From Hydractinia symbiolongicarpus (taxonomy: Eukaryota > Cnidaria > Hydrozoa > Anthoathecata > Hydractiniidae): 64,000 bases of DNA. The position numbers were made by a program, and so were the translations under genes. Where the stretch lies: contig NC_079880.1 in NCBI RefSeq assembly GCF_029227915.1, forward strand, positions 27,399,501-27,463,500, read 5' to 3'. A model generated the notes under the pieces. It had not been told where the DNA came from and did not search any database. It saw only the letters and a list, made by a program, of their open reading frames with translations. Below, one piece after another: positions 51,447-63,900 of the stretch; within the stretch, counting starts at the first letter, position 1, and each line of letters begins with the position of its first letter.

Positions 51447-54106
51447 TCTAAATTCTTAAAGCAGCGCTACCACAGAGCATAGTGTACTCGTTGAATTCCT
51501 GCAATCTTGTCGAATTAAGAAGAATGTTATTCCTTGGATTCCAATTGGCCCATTTATTGCATTTATAAGGTCACAGTCCAGAATCAGTTTAATTAAATCC
51601 CACAGTCAATCGTTTCACTGTTAAAAGCGATACAACCTAGTAATATCGGAAAAAAATGACTATCTACATGTTGGTACGAATATGTGACGCAACCGTTGTA
51701 ACTGAAACGGACTGATACCGTTAGAAAGTAATTGAAATGTAGTTTTTGAAGCTGTCTCTATTTCTTCAGCGCGAACTAACGGCTGGGATTGGTCTCACAG
51801 TAAAAAAAGTCTTATTTATCTAAATTTTTAAAAAAGCGCTACCACAAAGCATAGTGTACATGCTGAATTCCAGCAATCATGTCGAATTAAGAAGAATGTT
51901 ACTCCTTGGAGTCCAATTTGCTCATTTATCGCATTGATAAGGTCATAGTCGAGAATCAGTTCAGTTAAGTCCCACAGTCAATCGTTTCACTGTTAAAAGC
52001 GATGCAACATAGTAATAGCGGAAAATTGTCGCTAAATGCATGTTGGTACGAATATGTGACGCAACTGTTGTAACTCAAACGGACTGATACCACCAGAAAG
52101 TCATTGAAATGTAGTTTTTGAAACTGTCTCTATTTCTTCGGCGCGCGATAACGGCTAGGATTGTTCCCACAGTAAAAAATGACTTATTTTTCTTAAGTTT
52201 TACATGAAGCGCTTCCACGGCGCCCAGTGTAATCGCTGAGTTCCGACAATCATGTCAAAGTAAGAAGAATGTTATTTCTTGGAGTCTAGCTGGCTCACTT
52301 ATCACATTTATAACGTTACAGGCCAGAGTTAGTTGAATTAAGTCCCACCGTCAATCGTTTCACTGTTAAAAGCGATGCAACCTAGTAATATCAGAAAAAT
52401 ATCGCTAAATACATGTTGGTACGAATATGTGACCCAACCGTTGTAAATCAAACGGACTGACACCGATAGAAAGTCAGTGAAATGTCGTATTTGTAACTGT
52501 CTCTACTTCTTTAGCGCGCGCTAACGGTTAGGATTGGTCCCACAGTAAAAACTGAATGTTTTATCTTAATTTTTAAATGAAGCGCTACCACTGCGCCCAG
52601 TGTAATCGCTGAGTTTCGGCAATCATGTCAAATTAAGAAGAATGTTATTTCTTGGAGTCCAATTGTCTCACTTTCACATTTATAAGGTCAAAGTCCACAA
52701 TCAGTTCAATTAAGTCCCACAGTCAATCGTTTCAGTGTTAAAAGCGATATAACTTAGTAATATCGGAAAACTGTCACTAAATACATGTTGGTAAGAATAT
52801 GTGACACAACCGTTGTAACACAAACGGATTGATACCGCCAAAAAATCAATAAAATGTAGTTTTTGAGAATGCCTCTATTTTTTTGGCGTGTGCTAACGGC
52901 CAGGATTGGTATCGCAGTAAAAAAAGACTTACTTATCTATAGTTTTTGAAAAAAGCGCTACCACAGAGCATAGTGTACTCGCTGATTTCCAACAATCATG
53001 TCAAAGTAAGAATAATATTATTTCTTGGAGTCCAGTTGGCTCACTTATCACATTTATAAGGTCACAGGCCAAAGTTAGTTCAATTAAGTCCCACAGTCAA
53101 TTATTTTATTGTTAAAAGCGATATAACTTAGTGATATCGGAAAACTGTCACTAAATACATGTTCGTACGAATATGTGACGCAACTGTTGTAACTCAAACG
53201 GTTTGATACCGCCAAAAAGCAATGAAATGTAGTTTTTGAGAATGCCTCTGTTTTTTCGGCGCGTACTAACGGCCAGGATTGGTCCCACAGTAAAAAAGGC
53301 TTACTTATCTAAACTTCTAAATGAAGTGCTACCACAGCGCCCAGTGTAATCGCTGGGTTCCGGCAATCATGTCAAATTAAGAAGAATGTTATTTCTTGGA
53401 GTCCAGTTGGCTAACTTATCACATTTATAAGGTCACAGTCCAAAATTAGTTCAATTAAGTCCCACAGTCAATCATTTCATTGTTAAAAGCGATATAACTT
53501 AGTAATATCGGAAAAATGTCAGTAAATACATGTTGGTACGAATATTTGACGCAACTGTTGGATCTCAAACGGATTGATACCGGCACGAAGTCAATGAGAT
53601 GTAGTTTTTAAGAATGTCTCTATTTATTCAGTGCGTGCTAACGGCCAGGATTGGTGGCACAGTAAAAAAAGACTTATTTATCTAAATTCTTAAAGCAGCG
53701 CTACCACAGAGCATAGTGTACTCGCTGAATTCCAGCAATCTTGTCGAATTAAGAAGAATGTTATTCCTTGGATTCCAATTGGCCCATTTATTGCATTTAT
53801 AAGGTCACAGTCCAGAATCAGTTTAATCAAATCCCACAGTGAATCGTTTCACTGTTAAAAGCGATACAACCTAGTAATATCGGAAAAAAATCACTATCTA
53901 CATGTTGGTACAAATATGTGACGCAACCGTTGTAACTGAAACGGACTGATACCGTTAGAAAGTAATTGAAATGTAGTTTTTGAAGCTGTCTCTATTTCTT
54001 CAGTGCGAACTAACGGCTGGGATTGGTCCCACAGTAAAAAAAGACTTATTTATCTAAATTTTCAAAAAAGCGCTACCACAAAGCATAGTGAACTTGCTGA
54101 ATTCCA
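51447..54106. repeat. Seven-monomer copy of 44,000-47,030
   Basis: Same monomer order as 44.0-47.0 kb but missing one monomer at about 53396. There GTTATTTCTTGGAGTCCAGTTGGC joins sequence corresponding to 45.95 and 46.32 kb. The join is in register and leaves an intact hybrid monomer, as expected from unequal crossover rather than end-joining. Confidence 0.78.
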
Positions 54107-56041
54107 GCAATCATGTCGAATTAAGAAGAATGTTATTCCTTGGAGTCTAATTTGCCCATTTATCGCATTTATAAGGTCACCGTCCAGAATCAGTTTAGTT
54201 AAGTCCCACAGTTAATCGTTTCACTGTTAAAAGCGATGCAACTTAGTAATAGCGGAAGAATGTTGCTAAATACATGTTGGTACGAATATGTGACGCAACC
54301 GTTGTAACTCAAACGGACTGATACCGCTAGAAAGTCATTGAAATGTAGTTTTTGAAACTGTCTCTATTTCTTCGGCGCGCGATAACGGCTAGGATTGGTC
54401 CCACAGTAAAAAATGACTTATTTATCTAAATTTTTAAATGAAGCGCTTCCACAGCGCCCAGTGTAATCGCTGAGTTCCAACAATCATGTCAAAGTAAGAA
54501 GAATGTTATTTCTTGGAGTCCAGCTGGCTCACTTATCACATTTATAACGTTACAGGCTAAAGTTAGTTGAATTAAGTCCCACAGTCAATCATTTCAACGT
54601 TAAAAGCGATATGACTTAGTAATATCGGAAAAATGTCGCTAAATACATGTTGGTACGAATATATGACGCAACCGTTGTAACTCAAACGGACTGATACCGT
54701 TAGAAAGTAATTGAAATGTAGTTTTTGAAGCTGTCTCTATTTCTTCAGCGCAAACTAACGGCTGGGATTGGTCCCACAGTAAGAAAAGACTTATTTATCT
54801 AAATTTTTAAAAAAGCGCTACCGCAGAGCATAGTGTACTTGCTGAATTCCAGCAATCATGTCGAATTAAGAAGAATGTTGTTCCTTGGAGTCCAATTTCC
54901 TCATTCATCGCATAGATAAGGTCACAGTCCAGAATCAGTTCAGTTAAGTCCCACAGTCAATCGTTTCACTGTTAAAAGCGATGCAACATAGTAATAGCGG
55001 AAAAATGTCGCTAAATACATGTTGGTACGAGTACATGACGCAACCGTTGTAACTCAAACGGACTGATACCGCTAGAAAGTTATTGAAATGTAGTTTTTGA
55101 AACTGTCTCTATTTCTTCAGCGCGCGATAACGGCTAGAATTGGTCCCACAGTAAAAAATGACTTACTTATCTAAACTTCTAAATAAAGCGCTACCACAGA
55201 GCCTAGTGAAATCGCTAAAATGCTGCAATCATGTCAATTTAAGAAGAATGTTATTCCTTGGAGTCCAGTTGGCTCACTTATCCCATTTATCAGGTTACAG
55301 TCCAAAGTTAGTTCAATTAAGTCCCACAGTCATTCGTTTCACTGTTAAGAGCGATACAACCTAGTAATATCGGAAAAAAATCACTATCTAGATGTTGGTA
55401 CGAATATGTGACGTAACCGTTGTAACTGAAACGGACTGATACCGCCAAGACGTCAATGACATGTAGTTTGAGAATGTCTCTATTTCTTCAGTGCGTGCTA
55501 ACGGCCAGGATTGGTTCCACAGTAAAAAACGAATTATTTATCTAAGTTTTTCAAAAAAGCGCTACCACAGAGCATAGTGTACTCGCTGAGTTCCAGCAAT
55601 TATGTCGAATTAAGAAGAATGTTATTCTTTGGAGTCCAATTGGCTCATTTATCGCATTTATAAGGTCACAGTCCAGAATCAGTTCAACTAAGTCCCACAG
55701 TCAATCGCTTCACAGTTAAAAGCGATACAACTTAGTAATTTTGGAAAAAAATCACTAAATACATGTTGGTACGAATATTTGACGCAACCGTTGTAACTCA
55801 AACTGACTGATACCACCAAGAAGTAATGAGATTTAGTTTTTGAGAATGTCTCTATTTCTTCAGTGCGTGCTAACGGAAGGATTGGTCCACAGTAAAAAAA
55901 GACTTATTTATCTTAATTTTTTAAAAAAGCGCTACCACAGAGCATAGTGTACTTGCTGAATTCCAGCAATCATGTCGAATTAAGAAGAATGTTATTCCTT
56001 GGAGTCTAATTTGCCCATTTATCGTATTTATAAGGTCACCG
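53811..56041. repeat. 2,231-bp hexamer, copy 1
   Basis: Six monomers, matching 56042-58272 at a constant 2,231 bp. I found no difference at any point compared, including private variants: CAGTTTAATCAAATCCC, GGTACAAATATG, GGAAGAATGTTGC, GAACTTGCTG, ATCGCTAAAATGCTGC, CAGTCATTCGTTTC and CTTCACAGTT. The chance frames at 54003 and 55158 recur at 56234 and 57389. Perfect identity over two kilobases makes this one of the youngest events in the window, or an assembly duplication. Confidence 0.88.
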
Positions 56042-58272
56042 TCCAGAATCAGTTTAATCAAATCCCACAGTGAATCGTTTCACTGTTAAAAGCGATACAA
56101 CCTAGTAATATCGGAAAAAAATCACTATCTACATGTTGGTACAAATATGTGACGCAACCGTTGTAACTGAAACGGACTGATACCGTTAGAAAGTAATTGA
56201 AATGTAGTTTTTGAAGCTGTCTCTATTTCTTCAGTGCGAACTAACGGCTGGGATTGGTCCCACAGTAAAAAAAGACTTATTTATCTAAATTTTCAAAAAA
56301 GCGCTACCACAAAGCATAGTGAACTTGCTGAATTCCAGCAATCATGTCGAATTAAGAAGAATGTTATTCCTTGGAGTCTAATTTGCCCATTTATCGCATT
56401 TATAAGGTCACCGTCCAGAATCAGTTTAGTTAAGTCCCACAGTTAATCGTTTCACTGTTAAAAGCGATGCAACTTAGTAATAGCGGAAGAATGTTGCTAA
56501 ATACATGTTGGTACGAATATGTGACGCAACCGTTGTAACTCAAACGGACTGATACCGCTAGAAAGTCATTGAAATGTAGTTTTTGAAACTGTCTCTATTT
56601 CTTCGGCGCGCGATAACGGCTAGGATTGGTCCCACAGTAAAAAATGACTTATTTATCTAAATTTTTAAATGAAGCGCTTCCACAGCGCCCAGTGTAATCG
56701 CTGAGTTCCAACAATCATGTCAAAGTAAGAAGAATGTTATTTCTTGGAGTCCAGCTGGCTCACTTATCACATTTATAACGTTACAGGCTAAAGTTAGTTG
56801 AATTAAGTCCCACAGTCAATCATTTCAACGTTAAAAGCGATATGACTTAGTAATATCGGAAAAATGTCGCTAAATACATGTTGGTACGAATATATGACGC
56901 AACCGTTGTAACTCAAACGGACTGATACCGTTAGAAAGTAATTGAAATGTAGTTTTTGAAGCTGTCTCTATTTCTTCAGCGCAAACTAACGGCTGGGATT
57001 GGTCCCACAGTAAGAAAAGACTTATTTATCTAAATTTTTAAAAAAGCGCTACCGCAGAGCATAGTGTACTTGCTGAATTCCAGCAATCATGTCGAATTAA
57101 GAAGAATGTTGTTCCTTGGAGTCCAATTTCCTCATTCATCGCATAGATAAGGTCACAGTCCAGAATCAGTTCAGTTAAGTCCCACAGTCAATCGTTTCAC
57201 TGTTAAAAGCGATGCAACATAGTAATAGCGGAAAAATGTCGCTAAATACATGTTGGTACGAGTACATGACGCAACCGTTGTAACTCAAACGGACTGATAC
57301 CGCTAGAAAGTTATTGAAATGTAGTTTTTGAAACTGTCTCTATTTCTTCAGCGCGCGATAACGGCTAGAATTGGTCCCACAGTAAAAAATGACTTACTTA
57401 TCTAAACTTCTAAATAAAGCGCTACCACAGAGCCTAGTGAAATCGCTAAAATGCTGCAATCATGTCAATTTAAGAAGAATGTTATTCCTTGGAGTCCAGT
57501 TGGCTCACTTATCCCATTTATCAGGTTACAGTCCAAAGTTAGTTCAATTAAGTCCCACAGTCATTCGTTTCACTGTTAAGAGCGATACAACCTAGTAATA
57601 TCGGAAAAAAATCACTATCTAGATGTTGGTACGAATATGTGACGTAACCGTTGTAACTGAAACGGACTGATACCGCCAAGACGTCAATGACATGTAGTTT
57701 GAGAATGTCTCTATTTCTTCAGTGCGTGCTAACGGCCAGGATTGGTTCCACAGTAAAAAACGAATTATTTATCTAAGTTTTTCAAAAAAGCGCTACCACA
57801 GAGCATAGTGTACTCGCTGAGTTCCAGCAATTATGTCGAATTAAGAAGAATGTTATTCTTTGGAGTCCAATTGGCTCATTTATCGCATTTATAAGGTCAC
57901 AGTCCAGAATCAGTTCAACTAAGTCCCACAGTCAATCGCTTCACAGTTAAAAGCGATACAACTTAGTAATTTTGGAAAAAAATCACTAAATACATGTTGG
58001 TACGAATATTTGACGCAACCGTTGTAACTCAAACTGACTGATACCACCAAGAAGTAATGAGATTTAGTTTTTGAGAATGTCTCTATTTCTTCAGTGCGTG
58101 CTAACGGAAGGATTGGTCCACAGTAAAAAAAGACTTATTTATCTTAATTTTTTAAAAAAGCGCTACCACAGAGCATAGTGTACTTGCTGAATTCCAGCAA
58201 TCATGTCGAATTAAGAAGAATGTTATTCCTTGGAGTCTAATTTGCCCATTTATCGTATTTATAAGGTCACCG
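56042..58272. repeat. 2,231-bp hexamer, copy 2
   Basis: Essentially identical to copy 1. The junction with copy 1 lies in a hybrid monomer, where GGTCACCGTCCAGAATCAGTT (right-end variant CACCGT) continues into TAATCAAATCCC (left-end variant). Such a hybrid is the expected crossover point of an in-register tandem duplication. At 58,28x the same CACCGT monomer instead continues into TAGTTAAGTCCC. Confidence 0.88.
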
Positions 58273-60510
58273 TCCAGAATCAGTTTAGTTAAGTCCCACA
58301 GTTAATCGTTTCACTGTTAAAAGCGATGCAACATAGTAATAGCGGAAGAATGTCGCTAAATACATGTTGGTACGAATATGTGACGCAACCGTTGTAACTC
58401 AAACGGACTGATACCGCCAGAAAGTCATTGAAATGTAGTTTTTGAAACTGTCTCTATTTCTTCGGCGCGCGATAACGGCTAGGATTGGTCCCACAGTAAA
58501 AAATGACTTATTTATCTAAATTTTTAAATGAAGCGCTTCCACAGCGCCCAGTGTAATCGCTGAGTTCCAACAATCATGTCAAAGTAAGAAGAATGTTATT
58601 TCTTGGAGTCCAGCTGGCTCACTTATCACATTTATAACGTTACAGGCTAAAGTTAGTTGAATTAAGTCCCACAGTCAATCATTTCAACGTTAAAAGCGAT
58701 ATGACTTAGTAATATCGGAAAAATGTCGCTAAATACATGTTGGTACGAATATGTGACGCAACCGTTGTAACTCAAACGGACTGATACCGCTAGAAAGTCA
58801 TTGAAATATAGTTTTTGAGAATGTCTCTATTTCTTCAATGCGTGCTAACGGCTAGGATTGGTTCCACAGTAAAAAAAGATTTATTTATCTAAGTTTTTGA
58901 AAAAAGCGCTGCCACAGAGCATAGTGTACTCGCTAAATTCCAGCAATCATGTCGAATTAAGAAGAATGTTATTCCTTGCAGTCCAATTGGCTCATTTATC
59001 GCATTTATAAGGTCACCGTCCAGAATCAGTTTAGTTAAGTCCCACAGTTAATCGTTTCACTGTTAAAAGCGATGCAACATAGTAATAGCGGAAGAATGTC
59101 GCTAAATACATGTTGGTACGAATATGTGACGCAACCGTTGTAACTTAAACGGACTGATACCGCTAGAAAGTCATTGAAATGTAGTTTCTGAAACTGTCTC
59201 TAATTCTTCGGTGCGCGATAACGGCTAGGATTGGTCCCACAGTAAAAAATGATTTATTTATCTAAATTTTTAAATGAAGCGCTTCCACAGCGCCCAGTGT
59301 AATTGCTGAGTTCCGGCAATCATGTCAAATTAAGAAGAATGTTATTTCTTGGAGTCCAATTGTCTCATTTATCACATTTATCAGGTCACAGTCCAAAGTT
59401 AGTTCAATTAAGTCCCACCGTCAATCGTTTCACTGTTAAAAGCGATGCAACATAGTAATAGCGGAAAAATGTCGCTAAATACATGTTGGTACGAGTACAT
59501 GACGCAACCGTTGTAACTCAAACGGACTGATACCGCTAGAAAGTTATTGAAATGTAGTTTTTGAAACTGTCTCTATTTCTTCAGCGCGCGATAACGGCTA
59601 GAATTGGTCCCACAGTAAAAAATGACTTACTTATCTAAACTTCTAAATAAAGCGCTACCACAGAGCCTAGTGAAATCGCTGAAATGCTGCAATCATGTCA
59701 ATTTAAGAAGAATGTTATTCCTTGGAGTCCAGTTGGCTCACTTATCCCATTTATCAGGTTACAGTCCAAAGTTAGTTCAATTAAGTCCCACAGTCAATCG
59801 TTTCACTGTTAAGAGCGATACAACCTAGTAATATCGGAAAAAAATCACTATCTAGATGTTGGTACGAATATGTGACGTAACCGTTGTAACTGAAACGGAC
59901 TGATACCGCCAAGACGTCAATGACATGTAGTTTGAGAATGTCTCTATTTCTTCAGTGCGTGCTAACGGCCAGGATTGGTTCCACAGTAAAAAACGAATTA
60001 TTTATCTAAGTTTTTCAAAAAAGCGCTACCACAGAGCATAGTGTACTCGCTGAGTTCCAGCAATTATGTCGAATTAAGAAGAATGTTATTCTTTGGAGTC
60101 CAATTGGCTCATTTATCGCATTTATAAGGTCACAGTCCAGAATCAGTTCAACTAAGTCCCACAGTCAATCGCTTCACTGTTAAAAGCGATACAACTTAGT
60201 AATTTTGGAAAAAAATCACTAAATACATGTTGGTACGAATATTTGACGCAACCGTTGTAACTCAAACTGACTGATACCACCAAGAAGTCAATGAGATTTA
60301 GTTTTTGAAAATGTCTCTATTTCTTCAGTGCGTGCTAACGGAAGGATTGGTCCACAGTAAAAAAAGACTTATTTATCTTAATTTTTTAAAAAAGCGCTAC
60401 CACAGAGCATAGTGTACTTGCTGAATTCCAGCAATCATGTCGAATTAAGAAGAATGTTATTCCTTGGAGTCCAATTTGCTCATTTATCGCATTTATAATG
60501 TCACAGTCCA
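58273..60510. repeat. Monomers with a third, partial copy of the hexamer
   Basis: About 59436-60460 matches 57203-58226 at 2,233-2,234 bp (GATGCAACAT at 57211/59444). It is less identical than the two full copies; for example it has CAGTCAATCG where those have CAGTCATTCG, and CTTCACTGTT where those have CTTCACAGTT. It therefore seems to keep an older state. 58273-59430 is close to 47.5-48.6 kb with one monomer difference. Confidence 0.75.
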
Positions 60511-60652
60511 GAATCAGTTCAGTTAAGTCCCACAGTCAATCGTTTCACTGTTAAAAGCGATGCAAGCAAGTAGTAGCGGAAAATCATCGCTAAATACATG
60601 TTGGTACGAATATATGACGCAACCGTTGTAACTCAAACGGACTGATACCGTT
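60511..60652 (+). repeat. Direct repeat flanking the inversion, left copy (142 bp)
   Basis: Runs from GAATCAGTTCAG to GATACCGTT and matches 60818-60959 at an offset of 307 bp. The private variant GCAAGCAAGTAGTAGCGG occurs in both and, as far as I can see, nowhere else in the window. The copies differ at AAAATCATCGC versus AAAAATATCGC. Confidence 0.9.
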
Positions 60653-60811
60653 TTCCAAAATTACTAAGTTGTATCGCTTTTAACAGTGAAGCGATTGACT
60701 GTGGGACTTAGTTGAACTGATTCTGGACTGTGACCTTATAAATGCAATAAATGAGCCAATTGGACTCCAAAGAATAACATTCTTCTTAATTCGACATAAT
60801 TGCTGGAACTC
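60651..60811 (-). repeat. Inverted 161-bp satellite segment
   Basis: This is the only part of the window in reverse orientation. It is the reverse complement of 60052-60212, with one difference noted (ATTTATTGCATTT against ATTTATCGCATTT). It matches that copy better than the 55.6 or 57.8 kb relatives, because it has CTTCACTGTT and not CTTCACAGTT. The left join is at CCGTT/TTTTCC with two shared T bases. On the right, CTGGAACTC is followed by about 6 bases (AAAACT) that fit neither side, and then GAATCAG. It forms a long inverted repeat with 60052-60212, with about 438 bp between the arms. Confidence 0.92.
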
Positions 60812-60817
60812 AAAACT

Positions 60818-60959
60818 GAATCAGTTCAGTTAAGTCCCACAGTCAATCGTTTCACTGTTAAAAGCGATGCAAGCAAGTAGTAGCGGAAAAATATCGCTAA
60901 ATACATGTTGGTACGAATATATGACGCAACCGTTGTAACTCAAACGGACTGATACCGTT
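60818..60959 (+). repeat. Direct repeat flanking the inversion, right copy (142 bp)
   Basis: Second copy of 60511-60652. After it the normal monomer resumes (GATACCGTTAGAAAG), matching the 54.6-55.0 kb type with GAATATATGACGC and GTAAGAAAATAC. The direct-inverted-direct arrangement means about 307 bp was added within one monomer. Confidence 0.9.
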
Positions 60960-63900
60960 AGAAAGTAATTGAAATGTAGTTTTTGAAGCTGTCTCTATTT
61001 CTTCAGCGCGAACTAACGGCTGGGATTGGTCCCACAGTAAGAAAATACTTATTTATCTAAATTTTTAAAAAAGCGCTACCGCAGAGCATAGTGTACTTGC
61101 TGAATTCCAGCAATCATGTCGAATTAAGAAGAATGTTGTTCCTTGGAGTCCAATTTCCTCATTCATCGCATTGATAAGGTCACAGTCCAGAATCAGTTCA
61201 GTTAAGTCCCACAGTCAATCGTTTCACTGTTAAAAGCGATGCAACATAGTAATATCGGAAAAATGTCACTAAATACATGCTGGTACGAATATGTGGCGCA
61301 ACCGTTGTATCTCAAACGGATTGATACCGCCAAGAAGTCAATGAGATGTAGTTTTTGAGAATGTCTCTATTTTTTCAGTGCGTGCTAACGGCCAGGATTG
61401 GTTCCACAGTAAAAAAAGACTTATTTATCTGAATATTTAAAAAAAGCGCTACAACAGAGCATAGTGTACTCGCTGAATCCAAGCAATCATGTCGAATTAA
61501 GAAAAATGTTATTTCTTGTAGTCAAACTGGCACATTTATCACATTAATAAGGTCAAAGTCCAAAATCAGTTCAATTAAATCCCACAGTCAAACGTTTCAC
61601 TGTTAAAAGCGATGCAAACTAGTAATATCCGAATACTATCGCTAAATACATGTGGGGACGAATATGTGACGCAACCGTTGTAACTCAAAGGGACTGATAC
61701 CGTTAGAACGTCATTGAAATGTAGTTTTTGAAATTGTCTCTATTTCTTCAGCGCGCAATAACGGCTAGGATTGGTCCCACAGTAAAAAATGACTTATTTA
61801 TCTTAATTTTTAAATGAAGCGCTTCAACAGCGCCCAGTATACTCACTGAGATCCAACAATCATGTCAAAGTAAGAAGAATGTTATTTGTTGGAGTCCAGA
61901 TGGCTCACTTATCACATTTATAACGTTACAGGCCAAAGTTAGTTGAATTAATTCCCACAGTCAATCATTTCATTATTAAAAGCGATATAACTTAGTAATA
62001 TCGGAAAAATGTCACTAAATACATGCTGATACGAATATGTGACGCAACCGTTGTATCTTAAACGGATTGATACCGCCAAAGTCAATGAGATGTAGTTTTT
62101 GAGAATGTCTCTATTTCTTCAGTGCGTGCTAACGGCCAGGATTGGTTCCACAGTAAAAAAAGACTTATTTATCTAAATTTTTGAAAAAAGCGCTACCACA
62201 GAGCATAGTGTACTCGCTGAATTTAAGCAATCATGTCGAATTAAGAAGAATGTTATTCCTTGGAGTCCAATTGGCTCATTTATCGCATTTATAAGGTCAC
62301 AGTCCAGAATCAGTTCAACTAAGTCCCACAGTCAATCGCTTCACTGTTAAAAGTGATACAACTTAGTAATATTGGAAAAAAATCACTAAATACATGTTGG
62401 TACGAATATTTGACGCAACCGTTGTATCTCAAACTGATTGATACCGCCAAGAAGTCAATGAGATGTAGTTTTTGAGAATTTCTCTATTTCTTCAGTGCGT
62501 GCTAACGGCCAGGATTGGTTCCACAGTAAAAAAAGACTTATTTATTTAAGTTTTTGAAAACAGCGCTACCACAGAGCATAGTGTACTCGCTGAATTCCAG
62601 CAATCATGTCGAATTAAGAAGAATGTTATTCCTTGGAGTCCAATTGGCTCACTTATTGCATTTATAAGGTCACAGTCCAGAATCAGTTCAACTAAGTCCC
62701 ACAGTCAATTGCTTCACTGTTAAAAGCGATACAACTTAGTAATATTGGAAAAAAATCACTAAATACATGTTGGTACGAATATTTGACGCAACCGTTGTAA
62801 CTCAAACGGACTGATACCGCCACGAAGTCAATGAGATTTAGTTTCTGAGAATGTCTCTATTTCTTCAGTGCGTGCTAACGGAAGGATTGGTCCACAGTAA
62901 AAAAAGTCTTATTTATCTAAATTTTTAGAAAAAGCGCTACCACAGAGCATAGTGTACTTGCTGACTTCCAGCAATCATGTCGAATTAAGAAGAATGTTAT
63001 TCCTCGGACTTCAATTTGCTCATTTATTGCATTTATAAGGTCACAGTCCAAAATCAGTTCAGTGAAGTCTCACAGTCAATCGTTTCACTGTTAAAAGCGA
63101 TGCAAGATGGTAATAGCGGAAAAATGTCGCTAAATACATGTTGGTACGAATATGTGACGCAACCGTTGTAACTCAAACGGACTGATACCGCTAGAAGGTC
63201 ATTGAAATATAGTTTTTGAAACTGTCTCTATTTCTTCGGCGCGCGATAACGGTTAGGGTTGGTCCCACAGTAAAAAATGACTTATTTATCTAAATTTTTA
63301 AATGACGCGCTTCCACAGCGCCCAGTGTAATCGCTGATTTCCAACAATCATGTCAAAGTAAGAAGAATGTTATTTCTTGGAGTCCAGTTGACTCACTTAT
63401 CACATTTATAAGGTCACAGGCCAAAGTTAGTTCAGTTAAGTCCCACAGTCAATCATTTCATTGTTAAAAGCGATATAACTCAGTAATATCGGAAATATGT
63501 CACTAAATACATGTTGGCACGAATATGTGACGCAGCCGTTGTATCTCAAACTGTTTGATTCCGCCAAGAAGTCAATGAGATATAGTTTTTGAGAATGTCT
63601 CAATTTCTTCAGTGCGTGCTAACGGCCAGGATTGGTTCCATATTAAAAAAAGACTTATTTATCTAAGTTTCTGAAAAAAGCGCTACCACAGAGCATAGTG
63701 TACTCGCTGAATTCCAGCAATCATGTCGAATTAAGAAGAATGTTATTCCTTGGAGTCCAGTTGGCTCACTTATCACATTTATCAGGTCACAGTCCAAAGT
63801 TAGTTCAATTAAGTCCCACAGTCAATCGTTTCACTGTTAAGAGCGATACACCCTAGTAATATCGGAAAAATATCACTATCTAGATGTTGGTACGAATATG

